A stretch of 64,000 bases of DNA, from the NCBI GenBank assembly GCA_002709225.1, contig PAQH01000059.1, positions 1 through 64,000 on the forward strand, written 5' to 3'. The DNA is from Planctomycetaceae bacterium (lineage in GTDB: Bacteria; Planctomycetota; Planctomycetia; Pirellulales; Pirellulaceae). A program made the translations under genes and the position numbers. The notes beneath the pieces are model-generated. The model was not told where the DNA came from, made no database searches, and saw nothing but the letters and a program-made list of their open reading frames with translations. Of the stretch, positions 16,248 to 24,584 are shown in pieces. How positions within the stretch are numbered: the first letter of the stretch is position 1; the number at the start of each line of letters is the position of its first letter.

Positions 16248-18644
16248 TCAGTTGGTATCGTGTCCATCATCGGCGAGGACCATACGAAATGGCTCACTCT
16301 TGACGATCTCCGTCACCAATACCGAGAAACGATATTCCTGCTCCGCAACCCTATCAACTATTTTATCAATCGCGCAACGATCATAAAACGTAAGGCCTCG
16401 ACCCAAGGCGTATATCAACATCTTCTCCGCAAACGCGCGCACAAATCGCTTACCACGCGAACGGAGAATCGCTACCAGCTCCAACGGACTGTCAAATTTT
16501 TTGCCATCTGGCAAGACACCCGCTGGATCAATCAGCTGGTCACCGCTCTTGATGCGCCATCGACCAATCGCATCAAAATTCTCAAACCCTAATCCCAACG
16601 TATCCATTTCTCGATGGCAAACGGCGCAACTGGCATCCTGGCGATGAATCTCTAATTGCTTTCTCAGAGGCAAATCTGGGGCGACTTTTTGTGTCACCGC
16701 CAGGTCTGGAATATCCGCAGGTGGATCAGGTGGGGGAGTTCCCAGCACATTCTCCATAATCCATTTTCCGCGTTTTACCGGCGAGGTTCGAGTTGGATTG
16801 GATGTCAGGGTCAATATACTCGCGTGGGTCAATATGCCAGCTCGATTGACCCCCTTCAGTGAGATACGACGAAACGCGTCTCCAGTAACGCCGTCGATGC
16901 CATAATGACGCGCTAGACGCTCGTTGACAAAACTAAAATCCGCATTCAGGAAATCAAGAATACTGCGGTCTTCGGACACGACTGCATTGAACAACGCCAA
17001 AGTCTCTCGTTTCATATCCGACCGCAACTCATCGCTAAACGACTTAAATTGCCGTGGATCAGGGGTGATGGCATCAAGGTTGCGTAGATTCAGCCATTGC
17101 CCAGCAAAATTTTCCGCCAGCGCTTGTGCCTTTCGATCCTGCAACATACGTCGAACTTGCCGCTCGAGTTCTTCTGGTGAATTTAACTTGTTGGCCTCAG
17201 CCAGCGCAAACAGATCTGCATCTGGCATACTAGACCAAAGGAAATAGGACAGCCGACATGCCAATTGCGCGCCGGTCAATCTCGGCTCAGGGTCCTGCGG
17301 GTCCCCGCTTCCGTCAGGCTCCACACGGAAGAGAAAATGCGGCGATACAAGCATCGCTGACAAGGCGACCTGCAAGCCGCGTTCATACGATTCACCACGC
17401 TGCATGGCCAGCTGCACGAACGCTGCCAGGGAAGCCACTTCATCGTCGGTAACGGGCCGGCGAAATGCCCGCCTGACCAGTGGTCGCAGTGATTCTTGAG
17501 CCAGTGCCACCGCCTCAGCAACGGACCCTGGCTTCGCCTTAACGAGCTGCTTTTGCACCGCAGTTATCGCTTCATCAGCCACATTCAAAGGTCCGGCTAC
17601 CTCTAACCTGACGACATAAACGTTCCGATCACGGTTCTTGGGATCAGGATCGTCCGGGCGATAATAGTCGTTTATGAACCGCGCACTGAAACGATGAGAT
17701 CCGGGCTTCACGACAGCAGTTAATCCGACAGGAGCTGGCTGCCGGCGCGATGCCTTTACGTCGACAACTCCGACAGGTTTCCCATCGAGTGCCAGTTCCA
17801 GTTTGGCAACTTCAGGACCAGCTTGATCGGCTCCCGCCACAACGCGCAACTCAAACTCACCCTCGCGCGGGAACTCAAAAGTGCCTGCAACACGAGCAGC
17901 AGACCACATGCTGTAAATTCCCGCTCTATTGAGCATCGTAGCCCCGTCAGACTTCAGACGCTTTTTTTCACGCCGTTGTCGTGGAACTGAATCAGGGTCT
18001 ACGATCACAATTGCGGCTGCGGCAATCGCCTCTGCGGCGTCGAAGTACTTCTCGAAGAGCAAGGGCGGCAGCGAAAGCACATCACCAATATTGTCAAAAC
18101 CCTCGCCAACATCATCTGTGGGAAAATCACGTGCTGGTCGAATATCCAATCCCAACAAATCGCGAATGGTGTTGTCGTATTCATTGCGGTTCAGACGACG
18201 AATCGTGACGGGAGTCAATGAGCGTGGTAAATCGCAGTCGATCTCCGTAATCACTGGGCGAATCCACTCGACCAATAATTTCCGCTTTTCCTGTACAAGA
18301 GCGGGGCGGCCTTGTGGTGGCATTTTGCCAAACCGCAACGCCCGCAAAATGCGTTCCCAGACCTTGCGATCGTCGGTCACCGATTTCACATCCAAGTACT
18401 TGTGAAGGGCAATACCCTCATTCGCCTCCTGGGGGCCATGGCAATCGAAGCAAGCATCTTTGAGGATAGGCAAAACTTCGTTCTCAAATCGCTTTTGCAG
18501 ATCCTGACGCGATTTGGACTGTGGGCCTGCGGCATGTAATTTACTCAGCTCGACCAACAGGCCGACCCGGCAACCTAAAAGCCCCAAAACTACGAAGAGC
18601 GTCAGTCGAACCACCTTCGAGCTCCTGTTTACAGCTGAACGCAT
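16248..18644 (-). CDS. Planctomycete PSD cytochrome (DUF1587/1592/1588/1585)
   Basis: About 798 residues, exported by an N-terminal hydrophobic signal (LTLFVVLGLLGCRVGLLVEL). A haem c motif CFDCH lies near residue 65 in a cytochrome-c-like lead. The usual series of planctomycete domains follows: DUF1587 (TIRRLNRNEYDNTIRDLLGL), a carbohydrate-binding-like beta domain, DUF1592 (LACRLSYFLWSSMPDADLFA), DUF1588 (RAGILTHASILTLTSNPTRT) with a second CxxCH, CAVCH, and a C-terminal DUF1585 (YALGRGLTFYDRC). Probably periplasmic and redox-active; substrate unknown. I prefer ATG 18644 to the first frame start at 18767. Operon with the DUF1552 gene downstream. Confidence 0.91.
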   Translation of the reverse strand: MRSAVNRSSKVVRLTLFVVLGLLGCRVGLLVELSKLHAAGPQSKSRQDLQKRFENEVLPILKDACFDCHGPQEANEGIALHKYLDVKSVTDDRKVWERILRALRFGKMPPQGRPALVQEKRKLLVEWIRPVITEIDCDLPRSLTPVTIRRLNRNEYDNTIRDLLGLDIRPARDFPTDDVGEGFDNIGDVLSLPPLLFEKYFDAAEAIAAAAIVIVDPDSVPRQRREKKRLKSDGATMLNRAGIYSMWSAARVAGTFEFPREGEFELRVVAGADQAGPEVAKLELALDGKPVGVVDVKASRRQPAPVGLTAVVKPGSHRFSARFINDYYRPDDPDPKNRDRNVYVVRLEVAGPLNVADEAITAVQKQLVKAKPGSVAEAVALAQESLRPLVRRAFRRPVTDDEVASLAAFVQLAMQRGESYERGLQVALSAMLVSPHFLFRVEPDGSGDPQDPEPRLTGAQLACRLSYFLWSSMPDADLFALAEANKLNSPEELERQVRRMLQDRKAQALAENFAGQWLNLRNLDAITPDPRQFKSFSDELRSDMKRETLALFNAVVSEDRSILDFLNADFSFVNERLARHYGIDGVTGDAFRRISLKGVNRAGILTHASILTLTSNPTRTSPVKRGKWIMENVLGTPPPDPPADIPDLAVTQKVAPDLPLRKQLEIHRQDASCAVCHREMDTLGLGFENFDAIGRWRIKSGDQLIDPAGVLPDGKKFDSPLELVAILRSRGKRFVRAFAEKMLIYALGRGLTFYDRCAIDKIVDRVAEQEYRFSVLVTEIVKSEPFRMVLADDGHDTN

Positions 18645-19134
18645 CCGCCTCAACTCGGTCGCTGCGTGCGCGCAACCAGGGATGAGTACCAGGCGTGCCG
18701 ATCGCGGGCCTCTTGAGGGACCTGAAGGGTGGCTTATTCTACCAGCAAACAACACAAGAACAATCACAACAGAGGTTTAACGCAAGTAATGACATCGTCT
18801 GGCCGGTTTCGATCAGGCACATTGCGGCTGCAAAACCAGGTAATTTATCCGCCAAAATAGACCAGTCGGACAGATTCAGAGCTAGCGCGGGCACATTCGT
18901 GTTGTATGTTTATGCTGGGCAATAAGTCAACCCACTTTACCCATCCCTCTATAACCGAATTCTTTCCCAAAACAGTAACATCTACACAATCCCGCGAATC
19001 CAGAACAATTATCCATTTTGCCTGATCGGTATTTTTTTACATCCCTGTCTTCCGATGTACCGGTTATGGCACAAGTGATTGCCCAGTCTATCGATCGCCC
19101 TGCTACCTGACTTCCGTAAGAGGAGCACTAAACC
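18645..19134. other. divergent promoter region (490 bases)
   Basis: Between the leftward PSD operon and the rightward small arginine-rich gene. The right half is AT-rich, unlike the neighbours, with an uninterrupted T7 run at about 19031-19037. No clear coding frame, repeat or RNA structure was seen. Promoters for both sides should lie here. Confidence 0.4.
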
Positions 19135-19617
19135 GTGACAACCCAAACTGAAATCACGATGGACCGAAGAAGTGAAAGTGACCGGAGGTCAGGTGAGGAA
19201 CGACGCCAAGAGGAAACGCCCGTCGCCAGCGAACGTCGTGAGGGAAAACGTCGTACAGCGCAGCGCCGCCGTCACATCGATCCGACAACCTGCGAAAGAG
19301 ACTACAGCATGGACGAAATCGAGTTCATGCATGCTTTGGACGCTTACAAACGTGCCAGTGGGCGCATGTTTCCGACATGTAGTGAAATACTCGAAGTGCT
19401 GCGAGATCTAGGGTATGCACGGATCGACGATGAGAGCGTTTCAGTGGAATCCAATGAGGATAGCGTTCTGGTGACCGATCTTGACGGCGCGATGGATCAG
19501 CCCCATTGTGAAATACCATCTGAGCCCATCGACGAATCTGATCCGGGTGACCGGGAACTGCTGGAACCAATCCTGGCCGCTTCGGCAGTCTGCGATGAAA
19601 TCGTCGATTTCTCCTGA
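19135..19617 (+). CDS. Arginine-rich small conserved planctomycete-type protein
   Basis: 160 residues, GTG start with AGAGGAG nine bases upstream. The first 50 residues are highly charged with DRRSESDRRSGEERR, REGKRRTAQRRR. A compact middle follows (DEIEFMHALDAYKRASGRMF, then SEILEVLRDLGYARI), which looks like a short helical, winged-helix-like domain of a type I associate with planctomycetes. The tail is strongly acidic (net Glu/Asp over 50 residues). The charge reversal along the chain suggests binding to a nucleic acid or to itself. Monocistronic by its own strong terminator 35 bases downstream. Function unknown. Confidence 0.75.
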   Translation: MTTQTEITMDRRSESDRRSGEERRQEETPVASERREGKRRTAQRRRHIDPTTCERDYSMDEIEFMHALDAYKRASGRMFPTCSEILEVLRDLGYARIDDESVSVESNEDSVLVTDLDGAMDQPHCEIPSEPIDESDPGDRELLEPILAASAVCDEIVDFS

Positions 19618-19651
19618 GTTCTTTCGCCAAATTACTACCACGAATCTTATC

Positions 19652-19680
19652 AGGGGCCGCTTGCTGCGGCCCCTATTTTT
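19652..19680 (+). terminator. intrinsic terminator of the arginine-rich protein gene
   Basis: AGGGGCCGC TTGCT GCGGCCCCT forms a nine-base GC-rich stem with a five-base loop, followed by ATTTTT. It begins 35 bases after the stop codon at 19617. Confidence 0.88.
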
Positions 19681-19771
19681 ATGCGCCCCGAAACACGAGC
19701 ACACCACGCGTGCGCAACAGAACACGGTGACGAGTAATTTATGCCCTCAGCGCATTCGATCTTGCGATGGC

Positions 19772-19804
19772 ACCAGCGATTTGATAGTCAAATCGCTGGT
19801 TTTT
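19772..19804 (+). terminator. perfect 13-bp hairpin with T-run ahead of the DUF481 gene
   Basis: ACCAGCGATTTGA, the three-base loop TAG, then its exact complement TCAAATCGCTGGT, followed by TTTT. It meets the form of an intrinsic terminator, yet lies 92 bases beyond the first terminator and 55 bases before the DUF481 start. It may be a backup terminator or a leader attenuator for the downstream gene. Because it is nearly a perfect DNA palindrome it could also bind a dimeric protein. Confidence 0.65.
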
Positions 19805-19858
19805 GCCCATCTCTGCTTCAGCAACAACAGCCAGGGTGCCAACCAGCTCAGGGATTCT

Positions 19859-20749
19859 ATGCAGAGAGTATTTTTTATCGTTGTTATGCTGGTCGTTAAG
19901 GCCCTGCTAGCTGCCTCAGACAGCTCGGCACAATCGGCTCCGGAAACACCTCCACTCAAACCTGACAACAAACCGGCTACTGCCACCCGCGCACCCAAAT
20001 CTGACGACGGCCAGCCTGCGTCTAACGATAGTTCGTCTATCCAGTCTGCGGGGGTCTGGTATATCCCAAGTTCCCTGGCTTCCTGGATTCAACCGAGTTC
20101 TTGGGGTACAGCGGTCGAGCTGGGTATGAATGCAACTTCCGGTAACTCGGACACCTTGACTCTAAAAACTGGAGCGGAACTAGAACGGAAAACCGACCGC
20201 AGCAAAACGGAAATTGACATCGACTATGCCAAAACATCGGCTAACCACCTGGAAACCCAGCATTACGCGCTGTTGAAATCTCGTCAGGATCTATTCCTGG
20301 ACCGGTCGCGCTGGAATTGGTTCACCAAACAGGAGATTGCCTACGACGAGTTCAAGGCTTTCGACTTGCGATGGGTCGTCAACTCCGGTATTGGATATCG
20401 CTTCACAGACAATGAAGACAAGAAATTGACCGGCCGATTTGGCGCGGGTGTTTCCCGTGAATTCGGTGGCCCCGACAACCGTTGGATTCCAGAAGCAGTC
20501 TTCGGTGCCGACTGGAAACGGCAGTTAACCGAGCAGCAAGAGTTAAAGGCTACGTTCGACTATCTACCCTCCTGGAGCAACTGGACCGAGGACTTCCGTA
20601 TCACCGCTGACTTAGCCTGGGAAATTCGCTTCGACCAGCCTGAGAACCTAAGACTCAAGGTGGGTATCATCGACCGATACGACAACACTCCCAATGGAGC
20701 GAAAGCGAACGACTTCGCGTACTCGCTGCTACTTCTCTGGAAAAAATAG
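19859..20749 (+). CDS. DUF481 (YdiY-like) outer-membrane beta-barrel protein
   Basis: 296 residues. A signal peptide (RVFFIVVMLVVKALLAASDS) is followed by a Pro/Thr/Lys-rich linker to about residue 70 and then a barrel-like domain with alternating strands: WGTAVELGMNATSGNSDTLT, TEIDIDYAKTSANHLETQHY, LRWVVNSGIGYRFTDNEDKK, DLAWEIRFDQPENLRLKVGI. The GNSDT motif and the strand pattern match DUF481, a family of salt- or stress-induced outer-membrane proteins. ATG 19859 is preferred over the much longer open frame because the signal peptide starts there and AGGG lies six bases upstream. The hairpin at 19772-19804 sits in the leader. Confidence 0.88.
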   Translation: MQRVFFIVVMLVVKALLAASDSSAQSAPETPPLKPDNKPATATRAPKSDDGQPASNDSSSIQSAGVWYIPSSLASWIQPSSWGTAVELGMNATSGNSDTLTLKTGAELERKTDRSKTEIDIDYAKTSANHLETQHYALLKSRQDLFLDRSRWNWFTKQEIAYDEFKAFDLRWVVNSGIGYRFTDNEDKKLTGRFGAGVSREFGGPDNRWIPEAVFGADWKRQLTEQQELKATFDYLPSWSNWTEDFRITADLAWEIRFDQPENLRLKVGIIDRYDNTPNGAKANDFAYSLLLLWKK

Positions 20750-20858
20750 CAGAAGGTAGCGGGGGCAGGGCAAAACCCCTGCGGCCAAGCAACGACCACA
20801 CGGCCTGGCAAGGGCATCGCGTTCCACGGAACTTTCTCGGTAACAGCGGAGCGTGTCG

Positions 20859-21623
20859 CTAATCGCCACTCGAATCAGCACTGTCTGATTTGTCTGCATC
20901 AAAATCGGGGTCGCGCCCGAAAAACATCATGTGCTGCCAAGGAAGCTTGTCGAATTGTTTTACCAACTTAAAGCCATTGCGAGGCAGCTCTTTCATAATC
21001 TGCTTTTTGCTCATTTTGTGAAGCGGTTTGATTGGTACTTGAGGGTCTTCTGCACGGTACTCAACCAGGACAACCACACCACGAGGCGTTAGCGACTTGC
21101 GCATCGCCGACAACATCTGCTCAGGATGCGAAAACTCGTGGTAGACATCGACACAGAGAATCAAGTCAACTTTACCTACAGGCAACTTCGGGTCGGATAT
21201 CGTACCAAGTACAGGCTGGACGTTCCGAACACGGGCTTTGGCCGCACGTTTTTGCAGCAATTTCAGCATTTCAGGTTGGATGTCCACACCCAGTACCGCT
21301 CCAGACTTCCCAACCATCCGAGCCAGGCGAAGCGCATGGAATCCGTTGCCACACCCCATGTCGCATACCGTCATGCCAGGCTTCACACCCAAGTTCGCCC
21401 ACATCAACGTACAACGCTCTTCGCGCTCACGTTCGTTACGGATTAACCATTCCGCTCCGCTGTAATGCATGGTCTGCGCAATCTTACGCCCTTGGTAAAA
21501 CTTCAGCGGGGGCGGTACTTTGCGATCACTTCCACGCTGCCGTTCCTGGCTCCAAACCGCCGAGGTGATCACCAAGCATCCCAAGACGAGGGCAATCTGG
21601 CAGCTGATCTGATGATGACGCAT
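20859..21623 (-). CDS. Exported class I SAM-dependent methyltransferase
   Basis: 254 residues. The core is a canonical class I methyltransferase: motif I VCDMGCGNGFHALRLARMVG near residue 87, an acidic end of strand 2 (VLGVDIQPEM), VDLILCVDVYHEFSHPEQML for motif IV and post-motif, and LTPRGVVVLVEYRAED. A Sec-type signal peptide, CQIALVLGCLVITSAVWSQE, precedes it, which is unusual for an enzyme needing cytoplasmic SAM. GGAGG lies eight bases before ATG 21623. Planctomycetes encode several such proteins; the substrate is unknown. It is convergent with the DUF481 gene and has a Ser/Asp-rich tail. Confidence 0.85.
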   Translation of the reverse strand: MRHHQISCQIALVLGCLVITSAVWSQERQRGSDRKVPPPLKFYQGRKIAQTMHYSGAEWLIRNEREREERCTLMWANLGVKPGMTVCDMGCGNGFHALRLARMVGKSGAVLGVDIQPEMLKLLQKRAAKARVRNVQPVLGTISDPKLPVGKVDLILCVDVYHEFSHPEQMLSAMRKSLTPRGVVVLVEYRAEDPQVPIKPLHKMSKKQIMKELPRNGFKLVKQFDKLPWQHMMFFGRDPDFDADKSDSADSSGD

Positions 21624-21902
21624 AACCGAACCTCCCAGGAGTCAGTACGAACAAAAGGATCTAAAGGCGGGCTCGTCCAGTAAGATCCAGCAACAACTCC
21701 AGACTCTCATGGTCGGCCCCATCCTCACCTGACATCATAACGCGAGGGAGTGACCGGCATCAAACTCGGCGACTTATTTTCCCCGGTCGCGCCAACAGCA
21801 ACGTCATCATGCAGGGCATGACTGCTGAGTACGACACTCGCTTTCAGCAAGTCCTGTATTCAAGCGTTTAATGTCCACTCCGAGGCACGCGCACTTAGGC
21901 AC

Positions 21903-23669
21903 TTAAGCATCGATCTCCACGACGTCGAGGTAGTCCAGTACTGCGCCGACAAAAGTCTCCAGATGAACAGGACACTCCCCCCGATCAATCTCCTGCAGGG
22001 CATTGAAGAACCAGTCAGCCTTGGAAAATGGCGCCTCAAATTGAATCCAACTCTCCAAGCACCCCTGACCAACAAGAAAGACTCCCACTGCCCGTAGCTC
22101 ATCCATCAACTGCTCAACCCATGGACGAAAATCGTCATCGACCGCGTCTAATCCGCTTTCTCGAACCTGTTTCCGTTTTTGTTGCGCGTAACTGATCGAA
22201 TCGCCATTTACAGCATCATCGTGGAGCGTCTCGCCACTCTCCGCAATATGACATTCACCCGTAGAAATCTTCAACAATTCGCTTTCCATCTGTCGAATAC
22301 TGACACTCGCCGCCGCCTTCATCCCGGGACCATCGCACATCCGAGTGAAGCGGTCACAGGTTCCCAACCACGTCGATTCAATCCCGTTGGTTGAAGCAGC
22401 TTCAACTAACTCGACAAAACGATCCGGTGAGCCTAGCAATTCAAGCTCGGCAATCGCGCACACAGGAATCCTGGCAGCGACTAATTCCCGCATGACACCG
22501 GGCAAATTTTGCGGACTCTGTGAATGCATGAATGTCACGTCATAGCGCCCAAACTGCTGCTGCGCTACTCGCTCATAAATCGCTTTCTCTTCCGTTGTCC
22601 CCACGATGACAGCTCGCCGAGAAAACAGGCAGCTTGTTATGGACTCACTCGACATCAACACCGACTCGGTCATTCGCTGTGCTTCAACCGCGGTCACTGT
22701 TTTAATTGGTTCATTGGGGCGATTCATGGATACGTCAAGTATTGTGACAGCGCCGTCAGTCGCCATCAGCCCGCTCAAGAACGATGGATTGTTGTTCGCA
22801 ATGATGAGCTGGTTGTTTCTAATCCGCGCGGACCGGCTGATCCAAGATCCCAACCGCCACGCTTCGGTCGGATTCAAGTGGGCCGCCGGTTCGTCCAGCA
22901 ACACCAAACGTCCGGGCGATAGCACTAGACTCAAGCAGACGGCAGCCACCTGTTGGCAGCCAGGCCCGGACTCCTCAATTGCCGGAAACACTGCCAACTG
23001 CCGGACTCTTTCAACCGGTTCTAGTGACAGCTCGGGAAACCGCCCACCCACGCGCACGGTAAGGGTGATTCGCGGTGAATCGTCAAGCCGCACCGCTTTA
23101 CCGGGAAGCACCTCAGCAAATCCCGCTTCCCAAGCACGTCGGGTCGCGTCGTCCACCTGCTGCAAAAACTGCAAAGCGTTGCTGGGACGGTCGATTGGGC
23201 TACAGGCCGCAGTCGCGGCAACGATTTCCGGAGCAGCGTCTCTGGCAACATAGGTAATTCTGAGCGGAAACAAATCCAACAGGGTTGTCTCCGCCAACCC
23301 GCGAGCCGTCACCACAGGGCGATGCAACACCGTCCAATCGTCAGTAGAAAGCAAAACGTCAACTTGCTGTCGTAGATTTGGCCCAAGGCCATGCAATTGC
23401 AACTCGGCGGTGGGGTCGGCCGGCAGTGTTCCCAGGCCTGCCAATAATCGTTCCGGTGTCAACTGGGAAACGAACTCGAGATCTTCCAGAACACCTGCGA
23501 CTTGTTTGGCCTCAGACTTGCCTGTACTAGCGTGAGACTGATTCCGCAGCAAGTGCAACACATCTCGCAGCAGTTCCGACTCAAGTCCGGCAGCGTCACC
23601 GCTGACTGCCACAACGGAACTCAAGTCCTGCTTCTGACCGCGACGCGGGCTCATAGATTGAACGTACAT
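21903..23669 (-). CDS. OLD-like ATPase/TOPRIM protein with eroded catalytic motifs
   Basis: 588 residues. The layout fits an OLD-type (overcoming lysogenisation defect) protein: an ABC/SMC-like ATPase followed by a TOPRIM-like domain. Seen: an ABC signature-like SGPGCQQVAAVCLSL, an intact Walker B, LVLLDEPAAHLNP, near residue 260, and then RRAVIVGTTEEKAIYER and RIPVCAIAELELLGSPDRFV in the TOPRIM place. The N-terminal VAVSGDAAGLESELL aligns by eye with a Walker A loop in which the lysine is Glu. The H-loop position reads ANNNPSFL. The TOPRIM Glu seems to be Gly and the DxD motif ExE. This suggests a non-catalytic or altered relative. No partner gene of the Gabija type is adjacent. ATG 23669 follows a GTG at 23672; the start is uncertain. 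Confidence 0.65.
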   Translation of the reverse strand: MYVQSMSPRRGQKQDLSSVVAVSGDAAGLESELLRDVLHLLRNQSHASTGKSEAKQVAGVLEDLEFVSQLTPERLLAGLGTLPADPTAELQLHGLGPNLRQQVDVLLSTDDWTVLHRPVVTARGLAETTLLDLFPLRITYVARDAAPEIVAATAACSPIDRPSNALQFLQQVDDATRRAWEAGFAEVLPGKAVRLDDSPRITLTVRVGGRFPELSLEPVERVRQLAVFPAIEESGPGCQQVAAVCLSLVLSPGRLVLLDEPAAHLNPTEAWRLGSWISRSARIRNNQLIIANNNPSFLSGLMATDGAVTILDVSMNRPNEPIKTVTAVEAQRMTESVLMSSESITSCLFSRRAVIVGTTEEKAIYERVAQQQFGRYDVTFMHSQSPQNLPGVMRELVAARIPVCAIAELELLGSPDRFVELVEAASTNGIESTWLGTCDRFTRMCDGPGMKAAASVSIRQMESELLKISTGECHIAESGETLHDDAVNGDSISYAQQKRKQVRESGLDAVDDDFRPWVEQLMDELRAVGVFLVGQGCLESWIQFEAPFSKADWFFNALQEIDRGECPVHLETFVGAVLDYLDVVEIDA

Positions 23670-23875
23670 CACTGGAATCCCAATACGTGCCCCACAAACT
23701 TCATTCTATTGCTGCCTGCGAATTCAATACAAATCCGCGCATTAGGTTCATCCAAAACAACTCCGGTTCTCCGCTTTGTGGATGCACTGTTTTCTCATAA
23801 TAACATTACCAGTTACTCGCACTAGGATCACCACATCCAGGTACCCGCGTCTAGGCTCACTGATATACTGGCAAC

Positions 23876-24457
23876 ATGCCTATCGAATTGGGAAATTCAC
23901 CTACCGACCGCAATGTTGAACTAAAGGCACAATTGCCTTCACTAAAAGCCACCCGCTCGCTGGTTCAACCTATCGCGACAAGTCGCCTCCCCGATCAACA
24001 CCAAGTCGACGTCTACTTCTGCGCACCTCGAGGGCGACTCAAATTGCGTACGATCAACAAACAACTCACTCAGTTGATCTGGTATTGCCGCCCGGACAGT
24101 TCAGATTCGAAAACCAGTGATTATGTAATTGCCCGTGTCGATGATCCAGAAGGTGTTCAAGCTACTTTGACCGGGGCATTAGGCATTCGCTGCCGAGTCG
24201 ATAAGCAACGTGAAATCTATCTCTACGACAATGTCAGAATCCATCTAGATACTGTCACAACCCTGGGTGAATTCCTGGAACTCGAAGCTGTGCTGGAACC
24301 TGAAATGGATCCCTTAATCGGGCATCGCCAAATTGCAGGCCTGCGCCAGACGTTATCGATAAAAGATGCGCAGCTGATACACGGGTCATACGTTGACCTC
24401 ATGGAAGCAAGTGGTGTCGCAACAGCACAACTCTCCGCCCCATCCCCGTCACCATAA
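23876..24457 (+). CDS. CYTH domain protein (class IV adenylate cyclase/thiamine triphosphatase fold)
   Basis: 193 residues carrying the CYTH tunnel-fold pattern: NVELKAQLPSL at the start (family ExExK strand, here ELK), HQVDVYFCAPRGRLKLRTIN, a basic-acidic strand RVDKQREIYLYDNVRIHLDT, and LGEFLELEAVLE, ending with YVDLM. Members hydrolyse or cyclise triphosphates (thiamine triphosphate, ATP) with a metal ion. The exact activity cannot be told. No ribosome site precedes ATG 23876; a TATACT lies eight bases ahead, so a leaderless message is possible. It diverges from the OLD-like gene and slightly precedes the DUF6807 gene. Confidence 0.85.
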   Translation: MPIELGNSPTDRNVELKAQLPSLKATRSLVQPIATSRLPDQHQVDVYFCAPRGRLKLRTINKQLTQLIWYCRPDSSDSKTSDYVIARVDDPEGVQATLTGALGIRCRVDKQREIYLYDNVRIHLDTVTTLGEFLELEAVLEPEMDPLIGHRQIAGLRQTLSIKDAQLIHGSYVDLMEASGVATAQLSAPSPSP

Positions 24458-24584
24458 TAGAAGCAAGAACATGCTACATCTTATCTCCTACACCGAGCGC
24501 AATAAATCAGCCACGCTTTGTACGCCAAGCAGCACCCGATCAAGTTACCAAACGTTGAGCGACCGAGGGCGTCACCATGAAACA

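Noticed and set aside
17929-18405. 158-codon plus-strand frame within the PSD cytochrome gene
   Set aside because: Antisense to a well-supported gene with several domains; low-complexity Ser/Arg shadow.
20757-20790. GCAGGG-CAAAAC-CCTGC hairpin after the DUF481 gene
   Set aside because: The stem is short and no T-run follows, so I do not call it a terminator.
22000-24457. Gabija-like or OLD/UvrD defence system
   Set aside because: No UvrD-like helicase partner adjoins the OLD-like gene (the helicase at 59784 is 36 kb away and beside aspS), and the active-site motifs look lost.
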